A stretch of 54,485 nucleotides of DNA from Sandarakinorhabdus sp. AAP62 (GCF_000331225.1 NZ_ANFY01000018.1:1-54485); one strand, 5' to 3'; positions 19,430-29,300 are shown, counted from the first letter of the stretch. Made by a program: numbers and translations. The notes: generated by a model not told the origin, from the letters alone.

Positions 19430-20458
19430 TTACAAGGCCAGCCGATAGACCCGCGCCGCCGTGCCACTGAACAGGGCGGTCTTTTCGTCTTCGCTGGCAC
19501 TGGCGCTGAGCAGTTTGAAGGCGTTCCACAGCGTGGCGTAATCGCAGGTGCCGCGATCGACGGGGAAATTGCTTTCGAACATGCAGCGGTCTGCACCAAA
19601 GGCGGCAATCGCGGTTTCGATCCACGGCTGCCATTCCTTGGCCAGCATTTCGGCGCTGGCCATCGGTTCGGCCATGAAGCTGGGAAAGCCGCCGAACGGC
19701 ATGGCCAGCCCGCCCACCTTCATCACCACGTTCGGGCAGGCGGCCAGTGCCTTGATGTTGCCAGCCCACGCCGCAAAATCCGCATCACGCCGGCCAGCGT
19801 AAGACGCAGTACCCAGCGGGGTGGCGAGGTGATCACAGATGATGGTGAGATCCGGCACGGCTCGGGCCATGGCAATGAGTTCCGGCAGTTGCGGTGCCAG
19901 CAGCCAGCAATCGTAGCTGAGGCCAAGCGCCGCCAGTTCGGCCAGGCCAGCGCGGAAGGCCGGCTGTGCCAGCAGGCCGGGCGGGTTTCGCTGCAACATT
20001 CCGAGCACGGCGGGATCCGCATCGCACGCCGGGGAGTGGCGGATACCGCGAAACCGCGCCGGGGCGGCGGCCAGATGCGCCTCCAGCACCGGGCGCACGG
20101 CGGCGCCCAAGGTGAGATCGGCATGGCCAACGATGCCGGCGCAGGCGCGGGGCTTGCCGTACAGGCCAGACGCGCTCATGGCGGCGACGCCGTTCACGAA
20201 CTCGGTTTCGCCCACGCAGCGCAGTTCGGGCGGTCCATCGGCGCGATAGAAGGCCCCGCATTCCAGGAACACGGTGGCAACCACATTGTGCCCGGCCTTC
20301 ATGTCGGCATTCAGTTGATCGAGCAGATAGAGCGGGCTGAGGCCGATCACCCGTTCAAAATCCGTGGCGTCGGCCGCCGGCTGCGGCACGAAGCGCCGAT
20401 CCCACAAATGGTGATGCGGATCGATGATCGGGCGTTCCGGATCGATGATGTTGGCCAT
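19430..20458 (-). CDS. Amidohydrolase family 2 (TIM-barrel) protein
   Basis: The 342-residue protein starts at ATG 20458 behind GGGGAGA. It opens with PIIDPHHHLWD (His15-17), the metal-binding signature of the amidohydrolase-2 family, and ends with FESNFPVDRG, where the conserved Asp region of the barrel lies; RGIRH and CDHLA are further family-like segments. Members hydrolyse lactones or decarboxylate aromatic acids; the substrate here is unknown. It interrupts the lexA-comEC adjacency usual in related genomes. The comEC gene upstream on the same strand ends 59 bases before this start. Confidence 0.85.
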   Translation of the reverse strand: MANIIDPERPIIDPHHHLWDRRFVPQPAADATDFERVIGLSPLYLLDQLNADMKAGHNVVATVFLECGAFYRADGPPELRCVGETEFVNGVAAMSASGLYGKPRACAGIVGHADLTLGAAVRPVLEAHLAAAPARFRGIRHSPACDADPAVLGMLQRNPPGLLAQPAFRAGLAELAALGLSYDCWLLAPQLPELIAMARAVPDLTIICDHLATPLGTASYAGRRDADFAAWAGNIKALAACPNVVMKVGGLAMPFGGFPSFMAEPMASAEMLAKEWQPWIETAIAAFGADRCMFESNFPVDRGTCDYATLWNAFKLLSASASEDEKTALFSGTAARVYRLAL

Positions 20459-20516
20459 GTGAGTCTCCCCTTCCCCAGCATCGCCACTCACCGGCGAGGC
20501 GGCAAGCTGGCAGTGT

Positions 20517-22562
20517 TCAGTGGGGTTGCCACGGCCGGTCGCCGGCTGCATCGGCGGCGGTTGCCACCCGCTGCGGCGCCAGCCAGATCGCCACGGCCCC
20601 GGTGTGCGCCAGGGCGGCGGCATCCAGTTTCAGCCAGCGCGGCCGGCACCAATAAGGCAGGCGGCGATCGGAAACGACGATATCGGCTGCGGCGCAGGCC
20701 GGGGCGAAGCGATCACGCGGGATCAGGCTGCGGCCGGTGGTGGCCAGCACGCGCCAGCGCCGGCCACTGTGCTCCACATCCGCCACGCAGCTTTCCGCCG
20801 AACAACGGGCGGATGGCAATGTGCCAAGCCAGACAGCGCTGGCGGGATCGCTGCCCACGGCCTCTGCCCAATTGTCGATCAGGAAATCGCCCACGCGTTC
20901 ACGGGCATGCGCCAGCCGGCCATCGGGCAGCCGCAGCGCGAAATGACGGCCGTCGCTGCTGACCAGCAGATCGGGCACAGCTGCTGCCCAGGCCAGCAGC
21001 ACCGCGCCGGTGATCGGCGCCAGCCCCCACCAACGCGCGCGGCTGCGCCACAGCGCCAGCCACAGACCTCCCGCGGCCCCCAGCGCAAACGCCGGCCCCG
21101 GGATGGCGGCGCTGGTGATCACGGCGCCGGGCAGCGATGCGGTGAAATCCGCCAGATCGATCAGGCCCTGCATGGCCCAGCCGGCCAGTGGCCACAGCCA
21201 GCCCAGCCCCAATGCCTCGCCGAGCATGGCCAGCATCAGCGCCGGCATCACCACGAAGCTGGTGTAGGGAATGGCCACGATGTTCGCGGCGATGCCGTAC
21301 AGCCCACTGCGGCCGAAATGAAAAAGGCCGATGCCCGACAGCGCCAATTCCGCCACCAGGCCTGAGGCCAGCAGCGAGGCGGCCGCGCGGGCCAGCCATT
21401 GCCACCAGGGTTCATCCTCCCGCACCGCCGTCAGCCATTTGCCGAGCCGGCTTTCATAGAGCGCGACGATGCCGATGACGGCGGCAAAGCTCATCTGGAA
21501 ACTGGCGCCGAGCAGCGCTTCGGGCCGTACCACCAATATGGCAAAGGCCGCCGCCGCCAGCAGCCGCAAACTCAACGCCTGCCGGCCCAACATCAAGCCG
21601 ACAACGACGATGCAGGCGGCAATCACCGCCCGCACCGTGGGCACCTGTGCGCCGGCCAGCAGCGTATAGGCCAGCCCCGCCAGCGCGCCCGCCGCCAGCG
21701 CCAGCGTGGGCACCGGCACCCGCAGCACCAGCCACGGCCACAGGCCCAGCAACCAGCGCATCATGAGCGACACGCTGCCCACCACCACCGCAATATGCAG
21801 GCCGGAGATGGAGAGCAGATGCGCCAGGCCGGCATCGCGCATGGCCTGCGCCGTGGCCGGCGGGATCGCCCCCTGCCAGCCGGTGACAAAGGCGGCGGAA
21901 ACAGCACCGGCCTCGCCGGGCATGCGCGCCGTGATCAGGGCTTGCAAGCGGCTGCGCACACCGCCCAGCCACAGGCCCGGGCCGGGTGGCGGCGCGGCCA
22001 CGATCGCGACCTGTCCCAGCGCCACGCCGGTGCCGCCAATGCCATCGAACCAGGTGCGGCGGGCAAGATCATAACCGCCCGGCACCGCTATGCCCGACGG
22101 CGGGGACAGCAGCGCGCGCGCCGTCACAATGGCGCCAGCGGGGATCTGTGGCTGCTCACCGCGCAGGCGCATGCGCAGGCGCGTGGTGCCGCCGGGCAGG
22201 CCGTGGCCAGCGGCCGGCACCAGCACCAGACGCTGATCACCAAAGGCCAGCGGCTCGGCGCTTTCCACCCGGGCGGTGAGGGTGGCGAACACCCGCCCGG
22301 CCAGCACCGGATGATGATTGAGCGCGAGCCGCAGTTCGGCCGCCCCCAGCCCGGCCAGCAGCAGCAGCGCCATCCAGGCCAGCGGTCGCAAGCCGGCCAA
22401 TACAAGGCCGCCGGCCAATGCTGCTGCGCCCAGCGCCGCCGCCTGCCGCCACGGCGCCCATGGCAGCGCGAACCACAGCGCGATGCCGGCCGCCAGCGCC
22501 ACCGGCAACCACAAGGGCAGATGCGCGCGTTCGGCGTCCAGCCAGCGGTGCCAGCCGGCCAT
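20517..22562 (-). CDS. comEC: ComEC/Rec2-family DNA-uptake channel protein
   Basis: From ATG 22562 the product has 681 residues with many membrane segments. The central competence domain is recognisable by AHLLSISGLHIAVVVGSV and GAQVPTVRAVIAACIVVVG, preceded by an N-terminal hydrophobic pair and DUF4131-like region (VESAEPLAFGDQRLVLVP). The family transports single-stranded DNA across the inner membrane in transformation. The C-terminal part (from about residue 520) corresponds in place to the metallo-beta-lactamase domain, but no HxHxDH motif is visible, so nuclease activity is unlikely. The frame is open upstream, but that region overlaps the divergent gltX promoter. Confidence 0.88.
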   Translation of the reverse strand: MAGWHRWLDAERAHLPLWLPVALAAGIALWFALPWAPWRQAAALGAAALAGGLVLAGLRPLAWMALLLLAGLGAAELRLALNHHPVLAGRVFATLTARVESAEPLAFGDQRLVLVPAAGHGLPGGTTRLRMRLRGEQPQIPAGAIVTARALLSPPSGIAVPGGYDLARRTWFDGIGGTGVALGQVAIVAAPPPGPGLWLGGVRSRLQALITARMPGEAGAVSAAFVTGWQGAIPPATAQAMRDAGLAHLLSISGLHIAVVVGSVSLMMRWLLGLWPWLVLRVPVPTLALAAGALAGLAYTLLAGAQVPTVRAVIAACIVVVGLMLGRQALSLRLLAAAAFAILVVRPEALLGASFQMSFAAVIGIVALYESRLGKWLTAVREDEPWWQWLARAAASLLASGLVAELALSGIGLFHFGRSGLYGIAANIVAIPYTSFVVMPALMLAMLGEALGLGWLWPLAGWAMQGLIDLADFTASLPGAVITSAAIPGPAFALGAAGGLWLALWRSRARWWGLAPITGAVLLAWAAAVPDLLVSSDGRHFALRLPDGRLAHARERVGDFLIDNWAEAVGSDPASAVWLGTLPSARCSAESCVADVEHSGRRWRVLATTGRSLIPRDRFAPACAAADIVVSDRRLPYWCRPRWLKLDAAALAHTGAVAIWLAPQRVATAADAAGDRPWQPH

Positions 22563-22672
22563 CAACGCTTGCCCCGCGGTTTGTCTCGCTTCGATCCTTC
22601 TGCTAACCACCCGCGCGTTCCGTCTGCCCCTCCCGGCCAGACCCTGAACCCACAGGATTGGATGAAACGCGC

Positions 22673-24097
22673 ATGAGCGCAAGCCACGGATTTTCCGGCA
22701 AAGTCGTCACCCGCTTTGCCCCCTCGCCCACCGGTTTCCTGCACATTGGCGGCGCCCGCACCGCGCTGTTCAACTGGTTGTTTGCGCGCCACCATGGCGG
22801 CGAATTCCAGCTGCGCATCGAGGATACCGATCGCGCCCGTTCCACCGAGCCGGCAATCGCGGCGATTCTGGACGGGATGACCTGGCTGAACCTGAACTGG
22901 GATGGCGAGGTGGTCTATCAGTTCAGCCGGGCCGCCCGCCATGCCGAGGTGGCGCATGAACTGCTCGCCACCGGCCATGCCTATCGCTGCTATGCCACGC
23001 CCGAGGAACTGGCCGAACTGCGCGAACAGCAGCGCGCCGCCAAGCAGCCGATGCGGTATGACGGGCGCTGGCGCGACCGCACCGATTGGCCGAACGATGC
23101 CCCCTACGTGATCCGCCTGAAAGCCCCGCGCGACGGGGCCGTTACCATCGATGATCAGGTGCAGGGCCCGGTGACGGTGAACAATGCCGAACTCGATGAT
23201 TTCGTGCTGCTGCGGTCCGACGGCACGCCCACCTACATGCTCGCCGTGGTGGTGGACGATCACGACATGGGCGTGACGCACGTGATCCGCGGCGATGATC
23301 ACCTCAACAATGCCTTCCGCCAGCTGGCGCTGATTCGTGCGATGAACTGGCCGGAGCCGGTTTATGCCCATATCCCGCTGATCCACGGCGCTGACGGCGC
23401 GAAACTGTCGAAGCGGCACGGGGCGCTGGGCGTGGATGCCTATCGCGACGAACTGGGCATGCTGCCGGAAGCGGTGGAAAATTATCTGCTGCGCCTGGGC
23501 TGGGGCCATGGCGATGCCGAGATCATCAGCCGCGATGAAGCCGTGCAGTGGTTCGATCTTGCCGGCGTCGGCCGCTCGCCGTCTCGGTTCGACATGAAGA
23601 AATTGGAAAACCTCAACGGGCATTATCTGCGCGCCGCCGATGATGCGCGGCTGGTGGCGCTGATCGCCGGCCGGGTGGCTGCGGCATTGGGACGCGAATT
23701 GACCGATTCCGATTCCGCGCTTTTGCAGCGCACCATGCCGGAGTTGAAGAAACGCGCCAACAACCTCAATGATTTGGCAGGCAGCAGCCTTTTCTATCTT
23801 CGCAGCCGCCCAATCCCCATGGACGAAGCCGCTGCCAAGCTGCTAGCGTCTGCGACACCGGGGCTGCTTGACCGCGCCCGGGCACGATTCGCCGCCCAGT
23901 CTGACTGGACGGCCGCCGCGCTGGAACAGGTGGCGCGTGAACTGGCGGAAAGCGAAGCGGCCAAGCTTGGTCAGATCGCCCAGCCGTTGCGCGCTGCTGT
24001 AACCGGTTCGGCCCAATCGCCCGGACTGTTCGAGGTTCTCGAAGTGCTGGGCAAGGATGAGGTACTGGGGCGGATCGACGACGCCCTGGCCGGTTGA
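22673..24097 (+). CDS. gltX: Glutamyl-tRNA synthetase
   Basis: This 474-residue class I synthetase charges tRNA-Glu (and, in organisms using the amidotransferase route, tRNA-Gln). The HIGH-type motif is in [15 protein letters not shown] (residues 24-27) and the KMSKS-type motif is KLSKR (residues 244-248). ATG 22673 is preferred over an in-frame TTG at 22658, which sits only one base after the AGGA. The gene is divergent from comEC with about 110 bases between starts. gltA follows after 16 bases and is probably co-transcribed. Confidence 0.97.
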   Translation: MSASHGFSGKVVTRFAPSPTGFLHIGGARTALFNWLFARHHGGEFQLRIEDTDRARSTEPAIAAILDGMTWLNLNWDGEVVYQFSRAARHAEVAHELLATGHAYRCYATPEELAELREQQRAAKQPMRYDGRWRDRTDWPNDAPYVIRLKAPRDGAVTIDDQVQGPVTVNNAELDDFVLLRSDGTPTYMLAVVVDDHDMGVTHVIRGDDHLNNAFRQLALIRAMNWPEPVYAHIPLIHGADGAKLSKRHGALGVDAYRDELGMLPEAVENYLLRLGWGHGDAEIISRDEAVQWFDLAGVGRSPSRFDMKKLENLNGHYLRAADDARLVALIAGRVAAALGRELTDSDSALLQRTMPELKKRANNLNDLAGSSLFYLRSRPIPMDEAAAKLLASATPGLLDRARARFAAQSDWTAAALEQVARELAESEAAKLGQIAQPLRAAVTGSAQSPGLFEVLEVLGKDEVLGRIDDALAG

Positions 24098-24113
24098 AGA
24101 AGGGAAAAGAGCC

Positions 24114-25394
24114 ATGACGGCCACGTTCGGCATTGACGGAAAATCCGCCGACTATCCGGTGCACAAGGGCAGCATTGGCCCCGAAGTCATCGATATCCGC
24201 AAGCTTTATGCCAACACCGGCCGCTTCACCTTCGATCCGGGCTTCATGAGCACCGCGTCGTGCGAATCGAAGATCACCTATATCGATGGCGACGAAGGCG
24301 TATTGCTCTATCGCGGCTATCCGATCGATGAGCTGGCCGAACGGTCGAACTTCCTGGAAGTGGCCCACCTGTTGCTGAACGGGGAACTGGCCAACACCGA
24401 GGATCAGGCCAGGTTCAATTCCAACATCACCCGCCACACCATGATCCACGAGCAGCTGGCGACCTTCTATCGCGGCTTCCGGCGCGACGCCCACCCGATG
24501 GCGATCATGTGCGGCATCGTGGGCGCCATGGCGGCCTTCTATCACGACTCGACCGATATCCACGATCCCAAGCAGCGCGAGATCGCCTCGCACCGGATCA
24601 TCGCCAAGATGCCAACACTGGCGGCGATGGCCTATAAATATTCGATCGGCCAGCCCTTCCTCTACCCGGACAACAGCCTGTCGTTCGCGGGCAATTTCCT
24701 GCGGATGACCTTTGGCGTGCCGGCCGAACCCTATGTGATCAATCCGGTGGTGGAAGACGCCATGGAGAAATTGCTGATTCTCCAGGCCGATCACGAGCAG
24801 AACGCCTCCACCTCCACCGTGCGGCTGGCCGGCTCGTCGGGCGCCAATCCATTTGCCTGCATTTCGGCCGGGATCGCCTGCCTGTGGGGCCCGGCGCACG
24901 GCGGCGCCAACGAGGCCGCGCTCAACATGCTGCGCGAAATCGGCCGGCCGGAACGGATTCCGGAATATATCGCCCGCGCCAAGAACAAGGATGATCCGTT
25001 CCGCCTGATGGGCTTTGGCCACCGCGTCTACAAGAATTACGATCCGCGCGCCAAGGTGATGGCCAAGGTCGCCAAGAACGTGCTCGACAATCTGGGCATC
25101 AATGACCCGGTGTTCGACGTGGCCCGCGAACTGGAACAGATCGCGCTGACCGATCCCTATTTCATCGACAAGAAGCTTTATCCCAACGTCGATTTCTATT
25201 CCGGCGTGGTGATGTCGGCCATTGGTTTCCCCACCTCGATGTTCACCGTGCTGTTCGCCATCTCGCGCGCCGTCGGCTGGATCGCGCAGTGGACGGAAAT
25301 GATGGAGGATCCGGAGCAGAAGATTGGCCGCCCACGCCAGCTCTACACCGGCCACGCTCGCCGCGATTATGTGCCGCTCAGCCAGCGCGGCTGA
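24114..25394 (+). CDS. gltA: Citrate synthase
   Basis: The 426-residue type II citrate synthase condenses oxaloacetate and acetyl-CoA at the entry of the TCA cycle. The ribosome site GAAGAAGGGA precedes ATG 24114. Catalytic residues are His262 ([12 protein letters not shown]), His303 ([14 protein letters not shown]) and Asp360 (YPNVDFYSG). N-terminal features match the hexameric, NADH-sensitive Gram-negative type. A strong intrinsic terminator follows at 25432. Confidence 0.98.
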   Translation: MTATFGIDGKSADYPVHKGSIGPEVIDIRKLYANTGRFTFDPGFMSTASCESKITYIDGDEGVLLYRGYPIDELAERSNFLEVAHLLLNGELANTEDQARFNSNITRHTMIHEQLATFYRGFRRDAHPMAIMCGIVGAMAAFYHDSTDIHDPKQREIASHRIIAKMPTLAAMAYKYSIGQPFLYPDNSLSFAGNFLRMTFGVPAEPYVINPVVEDAMEKLLILQADHEQNASTSTVRLAGSSGANPFACISAGIACLWGPAHGGANEAALNMLREIGRPERIPEYIARAKNKDDPFRLMGFGHRVYKNYDPRAKVMAKVAKNVLDNLGINDPVFDVARELEQIALTDPYFIDKKLYPNVDFYSGVVMSAIGFPTSMFTVLFAISRAVGWIAQWTEMMEDPEQKIGRPRQLYTGHARRDYVPLSQRG

Positions 25395-25431
25395 TCGCCC
25401 GCACGGAATCCTGTGGATATCCCTGTGAATC

Positions 25432-25462
25432 GGGGCTGCCGGCTTGAACGGCGGCCCCTTTT
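25432..25462 (+). terminator. Rho-independent terminator of gltA
   Basis: GGGGCTGCCG (25432-25441) pairs with CGGCGGCCCC (25449-25458), a 10-bp stem with one G-U pair and a 7-base loop, followed directly by TTTT and further T-rich sequence. It begins 37 bases after the gltA stop. Because it spans an in-frame TTG at 25444, that codon is unlikely to start the next gene. Confidence 0.85.
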
Positions 25463-25479
25463 CCTGTTTGTGCTATTGC

Positions 25480-27663
25480 ATGGGTGATTTTCTGGCTCCT
25501 CCTGAACCGCGCCGCTGGCCCTGGATCCTCGCGATCATCGCCAGCCTGGCCTGGACCGCTGCCATCATTGCCACCTGGGGTGCCGCGACCGGCGCGATCG
25601 CCATTTCGGCCACGGTGCAGCCACTGCTGCTGATGCTGGCGGCCCTGGCCGGGCCGTTGGGCGTGGCGCTGCTGGCCTTCGTGCATTTGCGGGATGCCGG
25701 GGCGGTGAATGCCGCCCGTGCCACCATTGCCGATGCGCGGAGCCAGCAGGCCGCCGAATGGCTGGAGCACAGCTCCGAATCCCTGGCTCGGCTGGAAGAG
25801 CAACTGGCGGCCGCCACCGCCCGCATGGCCGCCATGGAAGCGCCCGTGGCGGACCACAGCAGCGCCATCGCCAATGCCACCAACGCGTTGGAAAGCGCCA
25901 ACAGTCGCCTGGCCGAAACGGTGGCCAGGGCCATGGCCGCCAGCACGGATCTCAGCGGCGCCGTCCCCGCCGCCAGCAAGCAGGCCGAAGCCCTGACCGA
26001 ATTGATGAGCCGGGCGGACAATCAGCTGCGCAGCCAGCTGGCCGAAACCGAAACCCTGCTGGCGAGCCTCTATACCCGCGCCAGCGAAGCCGAAGCCGAA
26101 GCCCGCGCCGCCGCCCAGGCCAGCCGCGGCGAGATCAACGCGCTGGCCCAGGCCAGCCAATCCGGCCTTGAAGCCATGGCCAGCGCTGCCGCCCAGGCCC
26201 GCGCTGCGGTGGAAACCCCGATCGGCGCGCTCAACGCGGCCATCGATGATGCCTTCACCCGCACCAGCCTTTCGGTCGAACAGACCCGCGATGCCGTGCA
26301 CGCGCAGACCAGCGCGTTGCTGGCCAGTGTCGATCAGGCCCGCACCGCGCTGGCGCACATCGGTGGCGAAAGCGCGCGGGAACTGGATGAACGGCTCGCC
26401 AGCCTGCAACTGCTGGCCAGCAAGGTGGCCGGCGAGATCGAAACCAGCGGCCGCAATGCCGCAGCACTGGTGGACGAACTCGGCAGCCGCGTCGAAGCGC
26501 TGGAAACACGCCTCGCCGCCGCCATCGCCAACAACAGCGAGGCGCTGTCCGGCCTTGATGCCCGCCTGGCCGCTGCCAACGAACAGGTCGCCGGCTTCAC
26601 CGCGCCGCTTGGCGACGCCGATGCCGCACTCTCGGCCGTGCAGCTGCGACTGGAAGCCATGGGCAGCGAAGCCGGCCGCACCATTGCGCTGTTCGAAAGC
26701 CAGCTGCCGGCCGGCGAGAGCCAGGTGAGCGCGCTGCGCGGGCAGATCGCCGGGCTGGAAGCGCAATTGGCCAGCATCAAGGAACAGGCCGCTACCCTGG
26801 CCGAACCGCTGGAATCGGGCAGCGCCACGCTGAACGACGCCAGCAACCGGCTGACCAGCGCCCGCGAAACCCTGACTGCCACCACCGACGAACTGGCCGA
26901 CGCCATCGCCCGCGCGCAGGAGCAGATGCGCGCGCTCGAAGACGACACCAGCCGCCTCTCCCTCACCGCCTCCGGCGACCTGATCGACACGTTCGCGCGC
27001 GTGCGCGAAGTGGCCGACAATGCCGCCGGCGCCATGCGCACCGCGCTGGCCGGCGTGATCCTCGAAGCCGAGGAAGCGCTGGACAAGGCCGCCATCAGCC
27101 GCACCGAGGCCGCCTTTGCCGCCCCGATCCGCGATCGCATCGAGGAACTGCTGGAATTGCAGGGCCGCGCCGGCGAATCTGCCCAGGCCGCCGCCGAACG
27201 CGTGGCGCAGCGCCTGGTCGGCCTGGCCCGCACCCTTTCCGATGTGGAAGCCCATGTGGACGCGGTGGAAACCCGCGCCGAAGTGCGGGTCCGCAATGCC
27301 CTGGGCCGCCGCGCCAACGGGCTGATCGACAGCCTGCAATCCAGCGCCATCGATCTGGCCAAGCTGCTGGACTACGACATCGACGACAAGACCTGGGCCG
27401 ATTATGCCGCCGGCGACGCCAGCGCCATCGCCCGCCGCCTCGCCCATGGGCTGGACAGCGGTGCCGGCCGCCAGTTCGTGCGCCACTATACCCACGACGC
27501 CGAATTCCGCACCGAAGCCAGCCGCTACCTGCAGGAATTCGAATCGCTGGTCGCCGATGTGGTGCCGGAACGGGGCGGCGAGGCACTGGGGGCGACGTTG
27601 CTGTCGTCCACATTGGGCAAATTGTATCTGGCGATCGGGCAGGCGGCCGGGCGGTTCAATTGA
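25480..27663 (+). CDS. Large membrane-anchored coiled-coil protein (polarity/TipN-like architecture)
   Basis: Starting at ATG 25480, the 727-residue product has two transmembrane helices near the N-terminus (residues about 14-34 and 46-68). They are followed by some 500 residues of Ala/Glu/Gln/Arg-rich heptad sequence, a long coiled coil, and a compact C-terminal part of about 130 residues (from VRNALGRRANGLIDSL; includes DDKTWADYAAGDASAIARRLA). This layout, two anchors plus a long coiled coil, matches Caulobacter TipN, a pole marker, and other alphaproteobacterial coiled-coil proteins; I infer no function beyond a structural or positional role. It lies alone between the gltA terminator and a palindromic repeat. 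The ATG has no clear ribosome site. Confidence 0.7.
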   Translation: MGDFLAPPEPRRWPWILAIIASLAWTAAIIATWGAATGAIAISATVQPLLLMLAALAGPLGVALLAFVHLRDAGAVNAARATIADARSQQAAEWLEHSSESLARLEEQLAAATARMAAMEAPVADHSSAIANATNALESANSRLAETVARAMAASTDLSGAVPAASKQAEALTELMSRADNQLRSQLAETETLLASLYTRASEAEAEARAAAQASRGEINALAQASQSGLEAMASAAAQARAAVETPIGALNAAIDDAFTRTSLSVEQTRDAVHAQTSALLASVDQARTALAHIGGESARELDERLASLQLLASKVAGEIETSGRNAAALVDELGSRVEALETRLAAAIANNSEALSGLDARLAAANEQVAGFTAPLGDADAALSAVQLRLEAMGSEAGRTIALFESQLPAGESQVSALRGQIAGLEAQLASIKEQAATLAEPLESGSATLNDASNRLTSARETLTATTDELADAIARAQEQMRALEDDTSRLSLTASGDLIDTFARVREVADNAAGAMRTALAGVILEAEEALDKAAISRTEAAFAAPIRDRIEELLELQGRAGESAQAAAERVAQRLVGLARTLSDVEAHVDAVETRAEVRVRNALGRRANGLIDSLQSSAIDLAKLLDYDIDDKTWADYAAGDASAIARRLAHGLDSGAGRQFVRHYTHDAEFRTEASRYLQEFESLVADVVPERGGEALGATLLSSTLGKLYLAIGQAAGRFN

Positions 27664-27672
27664 GGCGGATGT

Positions 27673-27803
27673 CACCTCTCCCCGCCGGGGAGAGGTCGAG
27701 AGATGCCCGCAGGGCGGCCCGGGAGGGGGGCTGTTTCAGCGCATGTTGACCCTCTCCCGCCGCGCGACGCACGAGTCGACCTCTCCCCGCCGGGGAGAGG
27801 TGA
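27673..27803. repeat. Palindromic repeat, family A copy 1 (intergenic)
   Basis: A 23-base palindrome beginning ACCTCTCCCC and ending GGGGAGAGGT lies at 27674-27696 and again at 27779-27801. They flank a middle segment containing CCCGGGAGGGG and a CCCTCTCCCGCCG block. The same two-palindrome unit occurs inside birA at 32720-32838. This copy lies between the coiled-coil gene and the SDR gene and ends 16 bases before the SDR start. Confidence 0.85.
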
Positions 27804-27819
27804 GCAAGGGGAGAGCAGC

Positions 27820-28662
27820 ATGGCACGCATCTTGGTAACAGGCGCCCGCCGCGGCATCGGCCGGGAAATCACGCTGACCCTGGCCCGCGCCGGCCACGAT
27901 TTGGTGGCCACCATGCGCGATCCCGGCGGCTGCGATCTGGCAGACATTGCTGCGCAGGAAGGCCTGTCGATCAGCCTGGCGACGCTGGACGTGGATGATG
28001 ATGCATCGGTTGCCGCGCTGTTCGCGCAAGCAGGCATGGCCAGCGTTGATGTGCTGATCAACAACGCCGGCATATTGTCGATCAACGCCCTGGAGGATGA
28101 ATCCATGGCCATGATCCAGGCAGTGATGAACACCAATTTCTTTGGGCCGCTGCGCTGCATGAAGGCCGTGGTGCCCAGCATGCGCGAACGGCGCCAGGGC
28201 CTGATCATCAACATCTCGTCGATCGCCGGGCGCATGGCGGTCTTCTCGCACAGCGCCTACGGCCCATCGAAATTCGCGCTGGAAGCCGCCAGCGAAGTGG
28301 CCGCACAGGAACTGGCGCCCTTTGGCGTGCGGGTGGCGCTGGTCGAACCGGGCATCATCGCCACCGATATGGCCGTCGCCAACCTGCCGCAGCCGCGCGC
28401 CGACAGTGAGTATCCCAGCGGTCGCCGCATGGTCGCCATGAACGCCGATGCGGATAAGGGCACACCGCCTGCCGTGGTGGCAAACGCCGTGCTTGATATC
28501 GTCAGCGGTCGGAACACCGCGTTCCGCACGCTGTGCGGCGATGATTCCCAGATGTTCATCGGCATGCGCACCCGCATGAGCGACGACGCCTGGATCGCGA
28601 TGAGCGACACGCTGGACGATGCCGAGTTCTTCGCGCGGATGACAGCCGCCGCACAGGGCTGA
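27820..28662 (+). CDS. Short-chain dehydrogenase/reductase
   Basis: The 280-residue classical SDR starts at ATG 27820 with GGGGAGA upstream; the frame runs back through the repeat but has no better start. The cofactor motif is TGARRGIG (residues 7-14), followed by NNAG (81-84), the catalytic Ser134 (NISSIAG), and Tyr147 with Lys151 (YGPSK). The usual acidic NADH-selecting residue is replaced by TMRD, which would allow NADPH. Substrate unknown. The stop shares one base with the start of the TrpF-like gene (TGATG), so the two form a coupled pair. Confidence 0.9.
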   Translation: MARILVTGARRGIGREITLTLARAGHDLVATMRDPGGCDLADIAAQEGLSISLATLDVDDDASVAALFAQAGMASVDVLINNAGILSINALEDESMAMIQAVMNTNFFGPLRCMKAVVPSMRERRQGLIINISSIAGRMAVFSHSAYGPSKFALEAASEVAAQELAPFGVRVALVEPGIIATDMAVANLPQPRADSEYPSGRRMVAMNADADKGTPPAVVANAVLDIVSGRNTAFRTLCGDDSQMFIGMRTRMSDDAWIAMSDTLDDAEFFARMTAAAQG

Positions 28663-29300
28663 TGACTCGCATCAAGATCTGCTGCATCGCCTCCCCCGCC
28701 GAAGCCGCGCTGGCCCTGGCCGCTGGCGCTGATGTGCTGGGGCTGGTCGCCGCCATGCCGAGCGGGCCGGGGCCGATCAGCGACGACGCCATTGCCGAAA
28801 TCGCGGCCGGCCTGCCACCCCATGTGCTCAGCCTGCTGCTCACCGCCGAAACCACCGCCACTGCAATCGCCGATCATGTGCACCGCACCGCTGTGCACGG
28901 AGTTCAGATCGTCAGCCATATCGATGCCGCCGAACAGGCGAAACTGGCCGCCCTGCTGCCCGATCACCAACGCTGGCAGGTGGTGCATGTGGAGGATGAA
29001 GCCGCCCTCACCATGATCCCGGCACACGGCCCGCACGTTACCGGCTTCCTGCTCGATTCCGGCCGGCCATCGGCGCGCGAACTGGGCGGCACCGGGCGCG
29101 TGCATGATTGGGCAATCAGCGCCGCCTTCGTGGCGACGAGCCCGGTGCCGGTGTTCCTGGCGGGCGGGCTCAACCCCTGCAACGCGGCGGCAGCCGTGGC
29201 GCAGGTGCGGCCGGCGGGGCTGGATGTGTGTTCCGGCCTGCGCGTTGATGGCCGGCTGGATGCAGGGCTGGCGCGGGCGTTCGTGGCAGCGGTAAAGTAA
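28662..29300 (+). CDS. Phosphoribosylanthranilate isomerase-like (TrpF paralogue)
   Basis: The 212-residue TIM-barrel protein keeps both catalytic positions of TrpF: the general base Cys7 in IKICCIAS and the general acid Asp132 in GFLLDSGR, plus GGTGRVHDW and FLAGGLNPCNAAAA near the phosphate site. It differs elsewhere: the usual KICG is KICC, and the canonical KSPR-type loop reads MPSGPGPIS. This pattern belongs to a TrpF-like subfamily found apart from trp operons. It may be the missing TrpF, since trpEGDC here has none, or act on another phosphoribosyl compound. It is translationally coupled to the SDR. Confidence 0.75.
   Translation: MTRIKICCIASPAEAALALAAGADVLGLVAAMPSGPGPISDDAIAEIAAGLPPHVLSLLLTAETTATAIADHVHRTAVHGVQIVSHIDAAEQAKLAALLPDHQRWQVVHVEDEAALTMIPAHGPHVTGFLLDSGRPSARELGGTGRVHDWAISAAFVATSPVPVFLAGGLNPCNAAAAVAQVRPAGLDVCSGLRVDGRLDAGLARAFVAAVK

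Noticed and set aside
25378-27675. Long minus-strand open frame opposite the coiled-coil gene
   Set aside because: Gly/Gln/Phe/Ala-rich shadow of the repetitive coiled-coil codons, without a ribosome site or family motif.
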